This document shows, one piece after another, positions 38,073 through 46,327 of a stretch of DNA of 48,244 bases (its first letter is position 1; every line of letters starts with the position of its first letter). The notes beneath the pieces are model-generated. The model did not search any database, was not told where the DNA came from, and saw only the letters and a program-made list of their open reading frames with translations. Source of the DNA: Hyphomicrobiales bacterium (GTDB lineage Bacteria > Pseudomonadota > Alphaproteobacteria > Rhizobiales > Rhizobiaceae). The stretch covers positions 7,595 through 55,838 of the forward strand of contig UBXM01000018.1 of NCBI GenBank assembly GCA_900469445.1, read 5' to 3'. The position numbers were made by a program, and so were the translations under genes.

Positions 38073-39044
38073 TTACAATATACCCCACGCCCGAAACCTC
38101 CCCCTCCCGGTCATCTCGCGCAAGCCGAGCTCCAAAACAATCCGCCGCGCCGCCTGCGGCGTGACCTCGAGCGTCTTCGCCACCATCCCGGCCGAGATCA
38201 GCGGCCTTGTCATCACCAGCTCGACCAGCTCCGGCAGTTTTGAAGACGTTCGCCGTCCTTCGAGTTTTCGGTCCATCATGGTCTTCGCCAACGTCAGCCG
38301 GTCATGCTCTTTCATGCCGATCTCGGCCGCGGTAATCAGGCCGTGAGCGATGGCGAGCAACCGGGTCTCGCGGTCACGGTTCCGGCGCCGATCAACGGTA
38401 ATGGTTTTCAGGCCGAGATTGATGGCAGCGAGATGGGCGCCGGTGGTGATGCCGGCTTCCCGCAGGATCGCGGCGGCCAACAGCCGACCGAGCCAGGGTG
38501 CGTGCTGAAGCACCGAAACCTCGTTCCAGGCATCGAGGGCGACAATCGCCCTCATCATTGCCGGCAGGTGTTCGGCCTGGCGTGCCACACCGCGCCATTC
38601 GTCGAGCCGGGCATCCTCGTCCCAGTCGAGATCGTAAATCATCGGGTCTTTTTCCTGAACGATGCCACGATCGGGTCGTTTGGCAATCTCGATCGCCGCC
38701 TCCGATCGGGCAAGCACCGCATCGATCGCGGCGAAATCGACACCGGGAAGACTGATGCCCTCATGGTCGTCTTCCCCCTCCCCTTCCCGATCGCTCGGGA
38801 TCGCGGACCGAGACACCTCGTCTGGCTCGCCCGCCTCGGCGCCGAGCGACGTGATGTCCGATGTTTGTCGCAAAGTCCGGATGCCTTCTGCGGACAGAGC
38901 CCAGTCCGGCGACTGCCGCGAAATCCGCCGGCGGGTGCGCAACACGTCGCTGGCGATGGTGAGTTCGTGGGTGGGGGTGCGGGTATCGCGAAAGGCGTCG
39001 TGGAGGACGAGGTCTTCGAGATGCACGAGTTCGCCGTCGATCCA
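38073..39044 (-). pseudogene. DUF1612/helix-turn-helix protein, 5' end removed by the Tn3 element
   Basis: The frame matches a rhizobial plasmid family with DUF1612 and a C-terminal [23 protein letters not shown] at the start, [20 protein letters not shown] in the middle, and [20 protein letters not shown] followed by [13 protein letters not shown] at the end. Family members have about 370 residues, with about 50 before the [11 protein letters not shown] motif. Here the coding frame runs without a start codon up to base 39044, where the transposon's outer end begins. So the first 50 or so codons and the promoter are gone. An internal ATG at 39026 gives a 317-residue reading, but expression is doubtful. 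Confidence 0.88.
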
Positions 39045-39082
39045 GGGGTCGGAACAAGAGCAGTCCGAAATCGTACGCTAAG
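39045..39082 (+). repeat. left terminal inverted repeat (38 bp)
   Basis: It begins GGGGTCGGAACAAGAG and ends ACGCTAAG, the classical Tn3-family end. It pairs with 42223-42260 with four mismatches in 38 positions. Similarity continues about 8 bp further inward. Confidence 0.95.
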
Positions 39083-39108
39083 GCCGAACGAAACCGGAAC
39101 GATGCTGT

Positions 39109-39133
39109 AGATCGGATGTGCAGCATCCGATCT
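39109..39133 (+). repeat. inverted repeat near left end of the Tn3 element
   Basis: AGATCGGATG and CATCCGATCT form a perfect 10-bp stem with a 5-base loop, 26 bp inside the left terminal repeat and 95 bp before the transposase start. It may regulate transposase expression or block read-through from outside. This is pattern only. Confidence 0.6.
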
Positions 39134-39228
39134 CTGTGGATTGCCGTCGACATGCGCCTGTTTTGATTTCTCTGTCTGACCCGACTCGACAACGCTTCAC
39201 GCAGGTTGGTCGTTAATGGAGTCGGGCG

Positions 39229-42204
39229 ATGGCAAAGCGCAAGCTTCTCAAAGATCAAGATCGACGGAAGCTCTTCGATGTCCCAATCGACGAGGACAGC
39301 TTCATCCGCCACTATTCGTTGTCATTGGCGGATCGCCTGTAGATTGAACTGCGGAGACGCAATCACAACCGGCTCGGCTTTGCCATCCAGCTATGTTTGA
39401 TGCGATACCCGGGTCGAGTGCTTGGAGCAGAAGAAACTCCGCCTCGCGATATGCTGAAGTATGTTGCTGATCAGATCGGCGCCGCTCCGGGCGAATTTTC
39501 CCTCTATGCACGTCGTGAAGAAACCCGTCGGGATCATATGGCGCGGCTAATGGCCTACCTGAATACGAGAAGCGCGACTCTGCAAGATCGTCGCGCCGCG
39601 CTATTGGCGGCAGTTCAAGCGGCGACCATGTCCGACGACGGTGCGTCGATAGCCAGTTCGACTGTCGCAGCGTTTCGCGAACGCGGAGCTCTTCTGCCGG
39701 CGATCGATACGATCGAACGCATCGGCCTTGCCGGCCGTGCCATAGCTCGGCGCCGGGCAGAAAAAACTCTGATTGAGAACATCCCGCTCGATAGGCTTCA
39801 ATCACTGGATAGGCTGTTAGACGTTGACCCGTCGATCGGCCAGACGCGCTTTCATTGGCTGCGCTCGGCGCCAGAAGCGCCGGCTGCGTCGAACCTCGTC
39901 GGGCTGACCGAGCGGATAGCTTTTCTGCGGCGGCTGGAGATCGATCCGGAACTGCAGACGCGCGTATCAACCGGACGGTGGGACCAGATGATTCGGGAGG
40001 GCAACGCAACGCCGGCCTGGCTTGCCAACGACTTCAACGCCAGCCGTCGCCACGCTCTGATCGTGGCTCAAGTCATCAAGCTTTGCCAGAAGCTCACGGA
40101 CGATGCTGTGACGATGTTCATCAAGCTGATGGGCAAGTTGTTCTCGCAAGCCAACAATCGGAAGAAGCAGCGGCAGATGGACTGCAGAGCGAACACCGCC
40201 AAAGCGCTGCGCATGTTTCTGGATACGATAACCGCCCTGCAGTCTGCCAACGACCATGGTCGGAATGCATTAGATGTTCTCGACCAAAGGGTCGGCTGGG
40301 ACCGGTTGCTTCGGATGAAGCCTGAGCTCGAGGCGATGGTCGACGACAGCGAGGCGCCATCGCTGATCGTAGCGGCCGAGCAATATGCGACCACCCGAAA
40401 ATATGCTGGTGCGTTCCTTCTGGCCTTCACGTTCCGCTCAGCGCGTCGCCACGATCCGCTTCTGGCGGCAATTGCGCTGCTGAAACGGCTTTATGCCGAG
40501 ATGCGGCGGACACTCCCGGATCGCGTGCCGCTCACCCACCTCAGCCAAACTGATCGACGGCTTATCTTCGAACAAGGGAAACCCGATCGCCGTCTGTACG
40601 AAATCGCGACGCTCGCTGCTTTACGAGACCGGCTTAGATCTGCGGAGATCTGGGTCGATGGCAGCCGATCTTTCCGGCCCATCGATGAGCATCTGATGCC
40701 GCGGTCGACATTCATCACGATGAAGGACGAAGATCGTCTCGGTTTGGGGGTCCAGAGCGACGGCGCGCAGTGGCTTGCCGAAGCGCGTCAGATGCTCGAC
40801 TTCAACCTGACGCGTTTGGCGCACAGAGCACGATCCGGAAAGCTCGAGGGAGTTCGTCTCGAGGCAGGAACCTTGATTCTCACGCCAACCGCCAGCGAAG
40901 TCCCCCCGGCGGCCGAGGAACTGAATGCCGAGGTCAGCGACATGTATCCGTTGGTGGAGGTTCCCGACTTGCTGAGGGAGGTGCATGAATGGACCGGCTT
41001 TGCAGATTCATTCACGCATGTTCGCACCGGCGACGTCCCGAAAAATATCTCTGCCATGCTGGCGGGCGTCCTGGCGGATGCCACGAACCTCGGCCCAAAG
41101 CGAATGGCGGGCGCATCCAAGGGGATCAGCGCTCATCAGATTGGTTGGATGCGCACATTCCATGCTCGATCGGAGACTTACCGCGCGGCGCAAGCGTGCA
41201 TCGCCGATGCCCACACCCAGCATCCGCATTCCCGCCTTTGGGGCAATGGCACAACGTCATCGTCCGATGGACAATTCTTCCGTGCGAGCGATCGTGCTGC
41301 AAAGCGCGGTGACATCAACTTGCATTACGGCAGCGTGCCAGGATCGAAATTCTATAGCCATCTGTCAGATCAGTACGGCTACTTCAGTATTTTGCCCATC
41401 AGTCCAACCGAGAGCGAGGCGGCCTATGTGCTCGATGGGCTCTTCGATCAGGACACGGTCCTCGACATCCAGGAACACTTTACCGACACAGGCGGAGCCA
41501 GCGATCATATCTTTGGGCTGTTCGCCCTGATCGGAAAGCGGTTCTCACCGCGACTACGCAATCTCAAAGACCGGAAGTTCCACGCGTTTGAAAAGAGCGG
41601 CGCATATCCGGCGCTGTCGAACCATATCGGGGCGCCGATCAATGCCAATCTGATCCTCGATCATTGGGACGACCTGCTCCATCTCGCGGCGTCGATCACG
41701 ACAAGGTCCGTGGTGCCGTCTACGATCCTCAAGAAACTGTCCGCGTCTCCAAGGCAGAGCCATCTCGCGAGGGCGCTCCGCGAACTCGGCCGTATCGAAA
41801 GGTCGCTCTTCATGATCGAATGGTACTCAAGTCCAGCACTACGGCGGAGATGCCAAGCCGGTCTAAACAAGGGCGAGGCCGCCCATAAGCTGAAACGCGC
41901 TGTGTTCTTCCACGAGCGGGGCGAAATCCGCGACCGGTCGTTCGAGAGCCAGGCGTTCCGCGCCTCTGGTCTTAACCTCGTCGTCAGTGCGATCGCCCAC
42001 TGGAATACAGTCTACCTCGACCGTGCAATCACACAGCTGAAGCGAGCGGGTCGAGATATTCCTGATACTTTGTCGAAGCACATCTCGCCGCTCAGCTGGG
42101 AACATATCAACCTTACCGGCATCTACACCTGGGATGCTGAACATCAAATGCCGAACGGATATCGATCGCTGCGTCTGCCAGCCGGGCTACGGAGGGTCGC
42201 ATAA
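39229..42204 (+). pseudogene. tnpA: Tn3-family transposase, amber codon at position 38
   Basis: The 992-codon frame from ATG 39229 begins AKRKLLKDQDRRKLFDVPID, meets TAG at 39340-39342 after LSLADRL, and continues in the same frame with IELRRRNHNRLGFAIQLCLM and the rest of a Tn3 transposase. The catalytic half includes the conserved THPHSRLWGNGTTSSSDGQF-like region (Asp), YGYFSILPISPTESEA, LFDQDTVLDIQEHFTDTGG with the second Asp region, and RRRCQAGLNKGEAAHKLKRA with Glu. An ATG at 39397 could restart a product lacking 56 N-terminal residues, a part needed for end binding in Tn3. Without suppression or correction of the TAG the element is probably not autonomous. Confidence 0.9.
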
Positions 42205-42222
42205 GTTCTCATTCCGTTCGCC

Positions 42223-42260
42223 CTTAGCGTACGATTTCGCACTCCTCTTGTTCTGGCCCC
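42223..42260 (-). repeat. right terminal inverted repeat (38 bp)
   Basis: Read on the minus strand it begins GGGGCCAGAACAAGAG and ends ACGCTAAG, matching the left repeat. Its outer edge touches the groEL remnant with no base between. Confidence 0.95.
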
Positions 42261-42320
42261 GAAAAGCCAAAAAAAGACGCAGCACCGGCCGCGTCCGGTG
42301 GTGCCGGGATGGACTTCTAG
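42261..42320 (+). pseudogene. groEL: groEL 3' remnant (last 19 codons and stop)
   Basis: Starting at the first base after the transposon, the frame reads [19 protein letters not shown] and stop. The intact groEL ends [19 protein letters not shown], so the frame, position and stop match. It is a different allele, with a tail closer to the usual GroEL form. Everything upstream of it is gone; the transposon took its place. It is followed by a hairpin and the paralogue of the small groEL-linked gene. Confidence 0.9.
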
Positions 42321-42329
42321 CAGTGGTGA

Positions 42330-42354
42330 GGCCCGTCCCAGCCAGGGGCGGGCC
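42330..42354 (+). terminator. hairpin after groEL remnant, weak terminator
   Basis: GGCCCGTCCC, loop AGCCA, GGGGCGGGCC form a 10-bp stem with one G-T pair, in the same place as the terminator after the intact groEL. No T-run follows, so termination would be weak. Confidence 0.55.
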
Positions 42355-42371
42355 ATCTCGGAGCGAGTACA

Positions 42372-42590
42372 ATGCTACAAACAATCACGAAAGAGGATGC
42401 ACGCTTCTGTGCAAGTGTCGTCAAGGAGATCGCGCTTGCTCAAGGCATCGTGCGCGATCCCGCAGCAATCGGTCGGCTGACTGCGACGGTCGCCAGGCTC
42501 TATAACAGAGGAATGCGCGATCGCGCCGAGCTTCTCAAGGCCGCCTTGGAGTCCGCCACCTCCGAACAAGGCACGCCGTTGAGGGCCTGA
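42372..42590 (+). CDS. small groEL-linked protein, second copy, 72 aa
   Basis: It is a paralogue of the 73-residue protein at 3085. Both start with a short KEDA.FCA.VVKE stretch, share IVRDPAAIGRLTATVAR exactly, and end in a helix of different sequence. The gene begins at ATG 42372, 51 bp after the remnant of a groEL gene, the same arrangement as at the intact locus. It looks complete, but the operon promoter upstream has been replaced by transposon DNA. Function unknown. Confidence 0.7.
   Translation: MLQTITKEDARFCASVVKEIALAQGIVRDPAAIGRLTATVARLYNRGMRDRAELLKAALESATSEQGTPLRA
42438..42497 (+). repeat. 60-bp exact repeat shared with 3151-3210
   Basis: Identical to the block in the first small groEL-linked gene. 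Together with the remnant just upstream it marks a duplicated groEL locus and could serve as a site for homologous recombination between the two. Confidence 0.9.
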
Positions 42591-43434
42591 GGATCATGCC
42601 CCGCGGGCTGTGCAGTTAGACGATCATAGAGTCCTCTTATAGGCGTGCGTCTTAGAGGACTGCTCCCATAACAAGAAGTCTTTTTCCTCTTCAATCCGGG
42701 CCGCCGCTTCGTTCCGCCTACCGTCCGAGCCAATGTGGTGAAAAGAAGCGAGTAAACTCCACTTCGATGACGAAGATCGACCTGGGCGGGGGCGTCCGAC
42801 TCCGGCATGATGCTCCCACTGCCCGGCGCCACTTCCATGATATACTGGGCCTAACGTCTCGGCAGAGCCACTCAGCGGATGCGAGATGATTCGCCGATTT
42901 CCGAGAAGTATCGGCGACCACTCATTCGGCTGCGGCCTTCGCTGCAGCCTTATGGCTCTCCCATTCCTGCGGCATCAGCGACTTGATGTCGAACTGGTCG
43001 CGCGTGCGGGTGTAGGTGTGGCCGCCCATTCGACCAACCGCTTGGCTGCATTGACCGCATCACTGCGGACAACACCGAAAGTTAGGGCGATCGACATACA
43101 TTCATGGCAGTGTTGGAGAATTTCTCGTGACCATGGTGCCTTTTAAGAAGAAGTAGCACTTGTGACCCGCGCTGGTTCAACTTTGAACCCAAGCGCGATG
43201 TCCAAGTGTGCGGGTGTCCAAGCGGTTCGAACCTTTCGATATTCCAGTCGCACCGCGGCGATCCCGACTAGCTGACAACGGTTCGTAATCGCCGTTGACG
43301 TTAGTGTACGCCGAAAAATCGTAACACTGCAACACAAAGTAACAGCTTTGGGTTAACGCTTCTTTTCACTGCACGGCGGTGCCCTATACTCCGATGACGA
43401 GTGGCGAAACTATGCAAAAAGCAGGAGGACACCG
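42591..43434. other. 844-bp stretch with only a small broken ORF
   Basis: Apart from a small frameshifted ORF on the minus strand (42922-43097), I see no supported gene. Composition falls to lower GC and stop codons are frequent in all frames, as in decayed intergenic DNA. Confidence 0.5.
42922..43097 (-). pseudogene. small unknown protein (about 58 aa), frameshifted
   Basis: From ATG 43097 the frame reads MSIALTFGVVRSDAVNAAKR then LVE; at about 43030 a one-base shift leads to GGHTYTRTRDQFDIKSLM, followed by an Ala/Lys-rich tail and stop at 42922. Joined, it is a plausible small soluble protein. The second part also has its own ATG (43029). I do not recognise a family. Confidence 0.35.
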
Positions 43435-43713
43435 TTGCAGGACCATTCGCTTCCGCAATTTGAAATTCCCTCTCTCGGTCTATTTAGTTGGAGCCTCTAC
43501 GACAACAGGCTCGTGGCAGATGAGATCTACGCAGCTGTTTACGGCCTGGATCCCAGCAGACTGGCAAAAGGAACGGATATTGAGAGCATACTCGGTCTTA
43601 TCGTTGACGAAGACCGACAGGATGCCGCATGGCGGACGCATGCAACCATATTGAGCGGCAAGTTCGATACAATCACTTTCGGTGTGAAGCGCGGCCGCAA
43701 CATTGTTCGTTAA
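43435..43713 (+). CDS. small PAS-like protein, 92 aa
   Basis: The protein looks like a single PAS domain without an output module: LGLFSWSLYDNRLVADEIYA (as in PAS N-caps of kinases), YGLDPSRLAKGTDIESIL, VDEDRQDAAWRTHATILSG. The end is cut after the first strand of the PAC part. It starts at TTG 43435 with GGAGGA about seven bases upstream. It may be a 5' fragment of a sensor gene or a free-standing PAS protein. It overlaps a minus-strand relic at its end. Confidence 0.6.
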   Translation: MQDHSLPQFEIPSLGLFSWSLYDNRLVADEIYAAVYGLDPSRLAKGTDIESILGLIVDEDRQDAAWRTHATILSGKFDTITFGVKRGRNIVR

Positions 43714-43892
43714 GCCTGCTCTCGATCTCGCAGGCGGCATAGAAAAGTGCATCTGCCTTGGTTTCGGCGAAGCGGCCCCACTTGGCCCCTACGTGGTATC
43801 CGCCGTCTGCCTGATCTGCGTTCCAGCTCGTCGACCACATCCAGAGATCGTTCTCATGCTGGTGAAGTTCGAGCCGGCCGAAATCCCATGCG
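43673..43892 (-). pseudogene. C-terminal relic of an unrecognised protein
   Basis: A minus-strand frame without a start codon reads DFGRLELHQHENDLWMWSTS, then WNADQADGGYHVGAKWGRFA, then ETKADALFYAACEIESRLN and a stop at 43673. The aromatic, ordered composition is protein-like. I have met similar ends on rhizobial plasmid proteins but cannot name the family. The upstream part is lost or frameshifted. Confidence 0.4.
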
Positions 43893-44003
43893 AGGGGAGG
43901 CGGTAGACTGCATCAACCTCGCCTTGAATAACTGGACCGTCGCGATCTACAGCGGCGATGACGGCTGGCCGGCGAAGGGTGTCGAAAAGGCCGAGCTGTT
44001 GCA

Positions 44004-44216
44004 TTAGTTTGCCTTGGGGAAGGGCATACGCTCGGGCTTGCGATAGCTCCAGCGAAGGCCGCGCGGCCACTGGTCGATGTTAAACAGGTTGTGGCTCTTG
44101 TCCTGACGCACCGGGCCTTCGTACTCGTACTGAGTACCGAAGAACCGGCGGCGCGTGCGGCCGGTCGGGATCATTGGGTTTGCCTTGCCGTAGTACTCGC
44201 GGATTTCATTGCTCAT
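44004..44216 (-). CDS. small hypothetical protein, 70 aa
   Basis: From ATG 44216 the product begins SNEIREYYGKANPMIPTGRT and is rich in Arg, Tyr and Pro, ending KPERMPFPKAN. A GAAGAGAA lies a few bases upstream and its start overlaps the end of the preceding frame by 11 bp, as in compact phage or plasmid operons. It is the last of four small minus-strand frames. No family recognised. Confidence 0.5.
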   Translation of the reverse strand: MSNEIREYYGKANPMIPTGRTRRRFFGTQYEYEGPVRQDKSHNLFNIDQWPRGLRWSYRKPERMPFPKAN

Positions 44217-44453
44217 TGCGGTTCTCTTCGGTTGCGTGGGGAAGCCGGTTCCGGCGCGGTTCACGCTCGCGCAGGTAGCCAAACAGCTCCTCTTGGGCGA
44301 TGCGCTTAAGGGCGCGAATGGCATCTGGAATGGGTTCTTTCCGTCGAACAAATATTGATACTGCCGCATGGCTCTTCGCAGTCCGCACCGGTCGCTCGCG
44401 TCGTCGCAGTCGGCCAGCCGGCAGGAGAAGCAAGGGTGGGTCACACCAATCAC
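44206..44453 (-). pseudogene. small Cys-containing protein, probable frameshift
   Basis: From GTG 44453 the frame reads IGVTHPCFSCRLADCDDASD and RAMRQYQYLFDGK; near 44345 it appears to shift by one base to PIPDAIRALKRIAQEELFGY and on to a stop at 44206. Joined, about 82 residues result. Its start overlaps the stop of the previous small frame and its end overlaps the next gene, which argues for a real operon. Confidence 0.4.
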
Positions 44454-44542
44454 CGCCGCGTTTCCCTCTCGATCTCAACGAGGCGGCGAGCGGTATCCAA
44501 GGCAAGTTCCAGCATGCTGCCTGTCATCTGCCCGATGGACAT
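44450..44542 (-). CDS. very small ORF, 30 aa
   Basis: It reads SIGQMTGSMLELALDTARRL and seven more residues. Its stop overlaps the GTG of the next frame (GTGA). It may instead be the second half of the 36-codon frame just upstream after a frameshift, since the two together make one helical protein of about 60 residues. Confidence 0.35.
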   Translation of the reverse strand: MSIGQMTGSMLELALDTARRLVEIERETRR

Positions 44543-44634
44543 TTCCCGGACGTGAGGCGAGCCTCAAGAAACCGGATTGCGATCTCAAGACGGGCATTAC
44601 CTTCGGAATACATGATGCGCGGTGCTGTCATCAT
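44524..44634 (-). CDS. very small ORF, 36 aa
   Basis: From ATG 44634 it reads MTAPRIMYSEGNARLEIAIR and FLEARLTSG before an early stop; it is the first of four overlapping small frames. The helical, well-ordered start looks like true coding sequence. Probably joined in an intact relative to the next frame. Confidence 0.35.
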   Translation of the reverse strand: MMTAPRIMYSEGNARLEIAIRFLEARLTSGKCPSGR

Positions 44635-44840
44635 CCCCGCTCCCTCGTTTCGGGTGATGGGTCGGCGAGCACGCCCATGGCGACACGGGCTCGGCTTCTG
44701 CACTTGTTTGCAAAATGCCAGCTCACAGGCGACCGGCCTTCGCGGTCATCAACACCGCTGTTTGCATCGGCCTCATCGCGGAACGATCCGATGTCTCGCG
44801 TGTTGGCTCTGTGTCGCACTCCGCGGCGAGGAGGCAGTAC

Positions 44841-44993
44841 ATGCCAGACAATCAGAACCAAGAGCGGCTGGACGAAAATAAGCCTGTTCAGAAGCCTTAT
44901 GAAAACCCTGGAAAGGACAAGGACCATCCGGGTGATAGGGCGGCCAACAAGTCGGCGACTGAACCTAGCAAAGGGGAGCCAGCCGGGCGCTAG
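44841..44993 (+). CDS. small hydrophilic protein, 50 aa
   Basis: The product is extremely hydrophilic and probably disordered, with PDNQNQERLDENKPVQKPYE and then Gly, Asp, Lys and Pro. GAGGAG lies seven bases before the ATG. A second protein of the same style is encoded at 45594. Such proteins in rhizobia are often stress-induced, but that is only an analogy. Confidence 0.5.
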   Translation: MPDNQNQERLDENKPVQKPYENPGKDKDHPGDRAANKSATEPSKGEPAGR

Positions 44994-45119
44994 CTGGAGA
45001 CCGTAATACGTCTTGCTTAGTGGTAGCTTAAGGCGCACTGTCATTCTGTCGATGGCATTTGAAGCGGGCGCCATCGCGTAAGGGCTAAGTGCCTTCGCCC
45101 CAACGAAAGGACGACGATC

Positions 45120-45428
45120 ATGTCTTCCAACATTGTTCACGAATATCTCGAGATAGCCGACATCGATATGCTGGAGCGCGTGCTCGAGCGAGCAGGCTAC
45201 TATGGTCCCGCATCTCAGGTAGGTGACAGCGAGACAGAGGAAGCGGCAACGTTTCTCATGAGGTTGTTCCGAACCGGGATCGACTCTGAGAGTGACCTCA
45301 TCGCCGCCCTCAATGCACGAGGAAAAGGTGCTGAGGAAGGAGGTGATACTCCTGCCCAGGTGCGAATGGGATCCCTCGACCGATGGGTTGATGAAGGCGG
45401 CCAAGGGAGTGCTGGGGGTACGAGTTAA
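45120..45428 (+). CDS. hypothetical protein, 102 aa
   Basis: The N-terminal 70 residues are an acidic helical domain (IVHEYLEIADIDMLERVLER, later TFLMRLFRTGIDSESDLIAA); the tail is Gly-rich and probably disordered. An AAGGACG lies about eight bases upstream of the ATG. The frame is a likely real gene but I recognise no family. It sits between the two small hydrophilic proteins on the same strand. Confidence 0.6.
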   Translation: MSSNIVHEYLEIADIDMLERVLERAGYYGPASQVGDSETEEAATFLMRLFRTGIDSESDLIAALNARGKGAEEGGDTPAQVRMGSLDRWVDEGGQGSAGGTS

Positions 45429-45593
45429 GCTCATTCCCGGCCCTCCGTGGCGCGGCGGCTCCGACTGCCTTATGGGCGAGATATATCGAAGGTGGGAATC
45501 CATCCGTGGATAGGTTCTCCCATAAGTTTATTTGGAACCATTCGTACAACAAAAGGTTTGAGTATGTCGCATTTCGCGACGAGGAGTATAAGC

Positions 45594-45737
45594 ATGTCTA
45601 ACACTCCGCAGCCCGGCCGCGATGACGACCGGAAAAAGCCGTCCCAAAACGACGATCGGCGTAGCCCGCGTGATGACGCGGACAAGAAGTCCGCCAAACC
45701 CGATAACGACGATCGGAAAACCCGTCCCGATCGATAA
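45594..45737 (+). CDS. small hydrophilic Asp/Lys-rich protein, 47 aa
   Basis: The sequence is a run of Asp, Lys, Arg and Pro with repeated DDR/K units (GRDDDRKKPS, DDADKKSAKP, DNDDRKTRPDR). It has no hydrophobic core and must be disordered. GAGGAG lies seven bases before the ATG at 45594; another ATG at 45564 would add ten residues. It resembles the protein at 44841 in style, not clearly in sequence. Confidence 0.55.
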   Translation: MSNTPQPGRDDDRKKPSQNDDRRSPRDDADKKSAKPDNDDRKTRPDR

Positions 45738-45836
45738 GTGAGACCTCGGCTGGGTAACACCCCAGCCGGACAGTTCGTTTCGTTTACTAGTTTTTCTTAA
45801 GTTCTTTTCATCCCGCCCTCGTGAAGGGAAAACATC

Positions 45837-46100
45837 GTGTGCTCCGTCGTCAACGTAGGATTCCGTCTTCAGTGGGAGTACGTGGTTCTTGTTAAAGATG
45901 GGCTTGAAGACAAGCCTATCAGAGGGCCTCGCGCGGCCCTTAAGTTTCTTCGAGAAACTCCCGGAATGTGCACGGGATATGCGTATTGGAACGCGGTGTC
46001 GGCGTGTAGTGGCGCATTGCGGTATCGTTGCGACGTGGATGTCGCTAGGGTCAGCTTTATATCCGCTTACGCCCACTGGCAGCTGAAATACGGTCATTAG
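45837..46100 (+). CDS. DUF982 domain protein, 87 aa
   Basis: DUF982 proteins are small, rhizobial and of unknown function, often in many copies on plasmids. The pattern fits: a first strand pair WEYVVLVKDGLEDKPIRGPR, the ALKFLRETP helix, and a CSGAL...ARVSFISAYAHW helix region. The start is GTG 45837 with GAAGGGAA upstream. The protein ends four bases into a convergent small ORF. Sequence similarity is moderate, so the call is probable. Confidence 0.65.
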   Translation: MCSVVNVGFRLQWEYVVLVKDGLEDKPIRGPRAALKFLRETPGMCTGYAYWNAVSACSGALRYRCDVDVARVSFISAYAHWQLKYGH

Positions 46101-46237
46101 AGTTCGCCCAGCAAATGCGTCTGGTGCGACGGGTCGGCAGACAAAAAAACGGGCGGTGCTGACGGATCGTTGCAGTCGGAGATAAATTCGCCGGCCGGTC
46201 GATCGGTCACGTCTTCCACAATGCGCACGTCGGTCAC
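46097..46237 (-). CDS. small hypothetical protein, 46 aa
   Basis: From GTG 46237 it reads TDVRIVEDVTDRPAGEFISD and ends HQTHLLGEL. The frame is open further upstream to a TAA at about 46284 (PYPNGKGHYS), so the protein may be an altered end of a longer one. The insertion sequence begins 65 bp upstream, and may have separated it from its promoter. No family recognised. Confidence 0.35.
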   Translation of the reverse strand: MTDVRIVEDVTDRPAGEFISDCNDPSAPPVFLSADPSHQTHLLGEL

Positions 46238-46302
46238 GCTGTAGTGGCCTTTGCCGTTCGGATACGGGCGAGAGCCTGAATATTACATGTCGTGATCTAA
46301 CC

Positions 46303-46327
46303 GGGATCTTCCTCAATTTCTGTGATT
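46303..46327 (+). repeat. left inverted repeat of the ISL3 element
   Basis: GGGATCTTCCTCAATTTCTG plus TGATT; it matches the complement of 47975-47999 at 23 of 25 positions. The transposase stop codon lies inside this repeat. Confidence 0.88.

Larger units (their letters stand above)
39045..42260 (+). mobile_element. tnpA-only Tn3-family element, 3,216 bp
   Basis: The element is bounded by two 38-bp inverted repeats starting GGGG and carries a single large gene, the transposase; no resolvase or cargo gene is present. Size and content resemble IS1071-like members of the Tn3 family. The 5-bp flanks differ (ATCCA at 39040-39044, GAAAA at 42261-42265), so the usual target duplication is missing. 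Each end abuts a different broken gene, which points to a deletion or recombination after insertion. Confidence 0.92.

Noticed and set aside
38304..39110. A 268-codon plus-strand frame crossing the transposon's left end
   Set aside because: It is antisense to the DUF1612 gene and matches nothing. Crossing an element boundary also argues against it.
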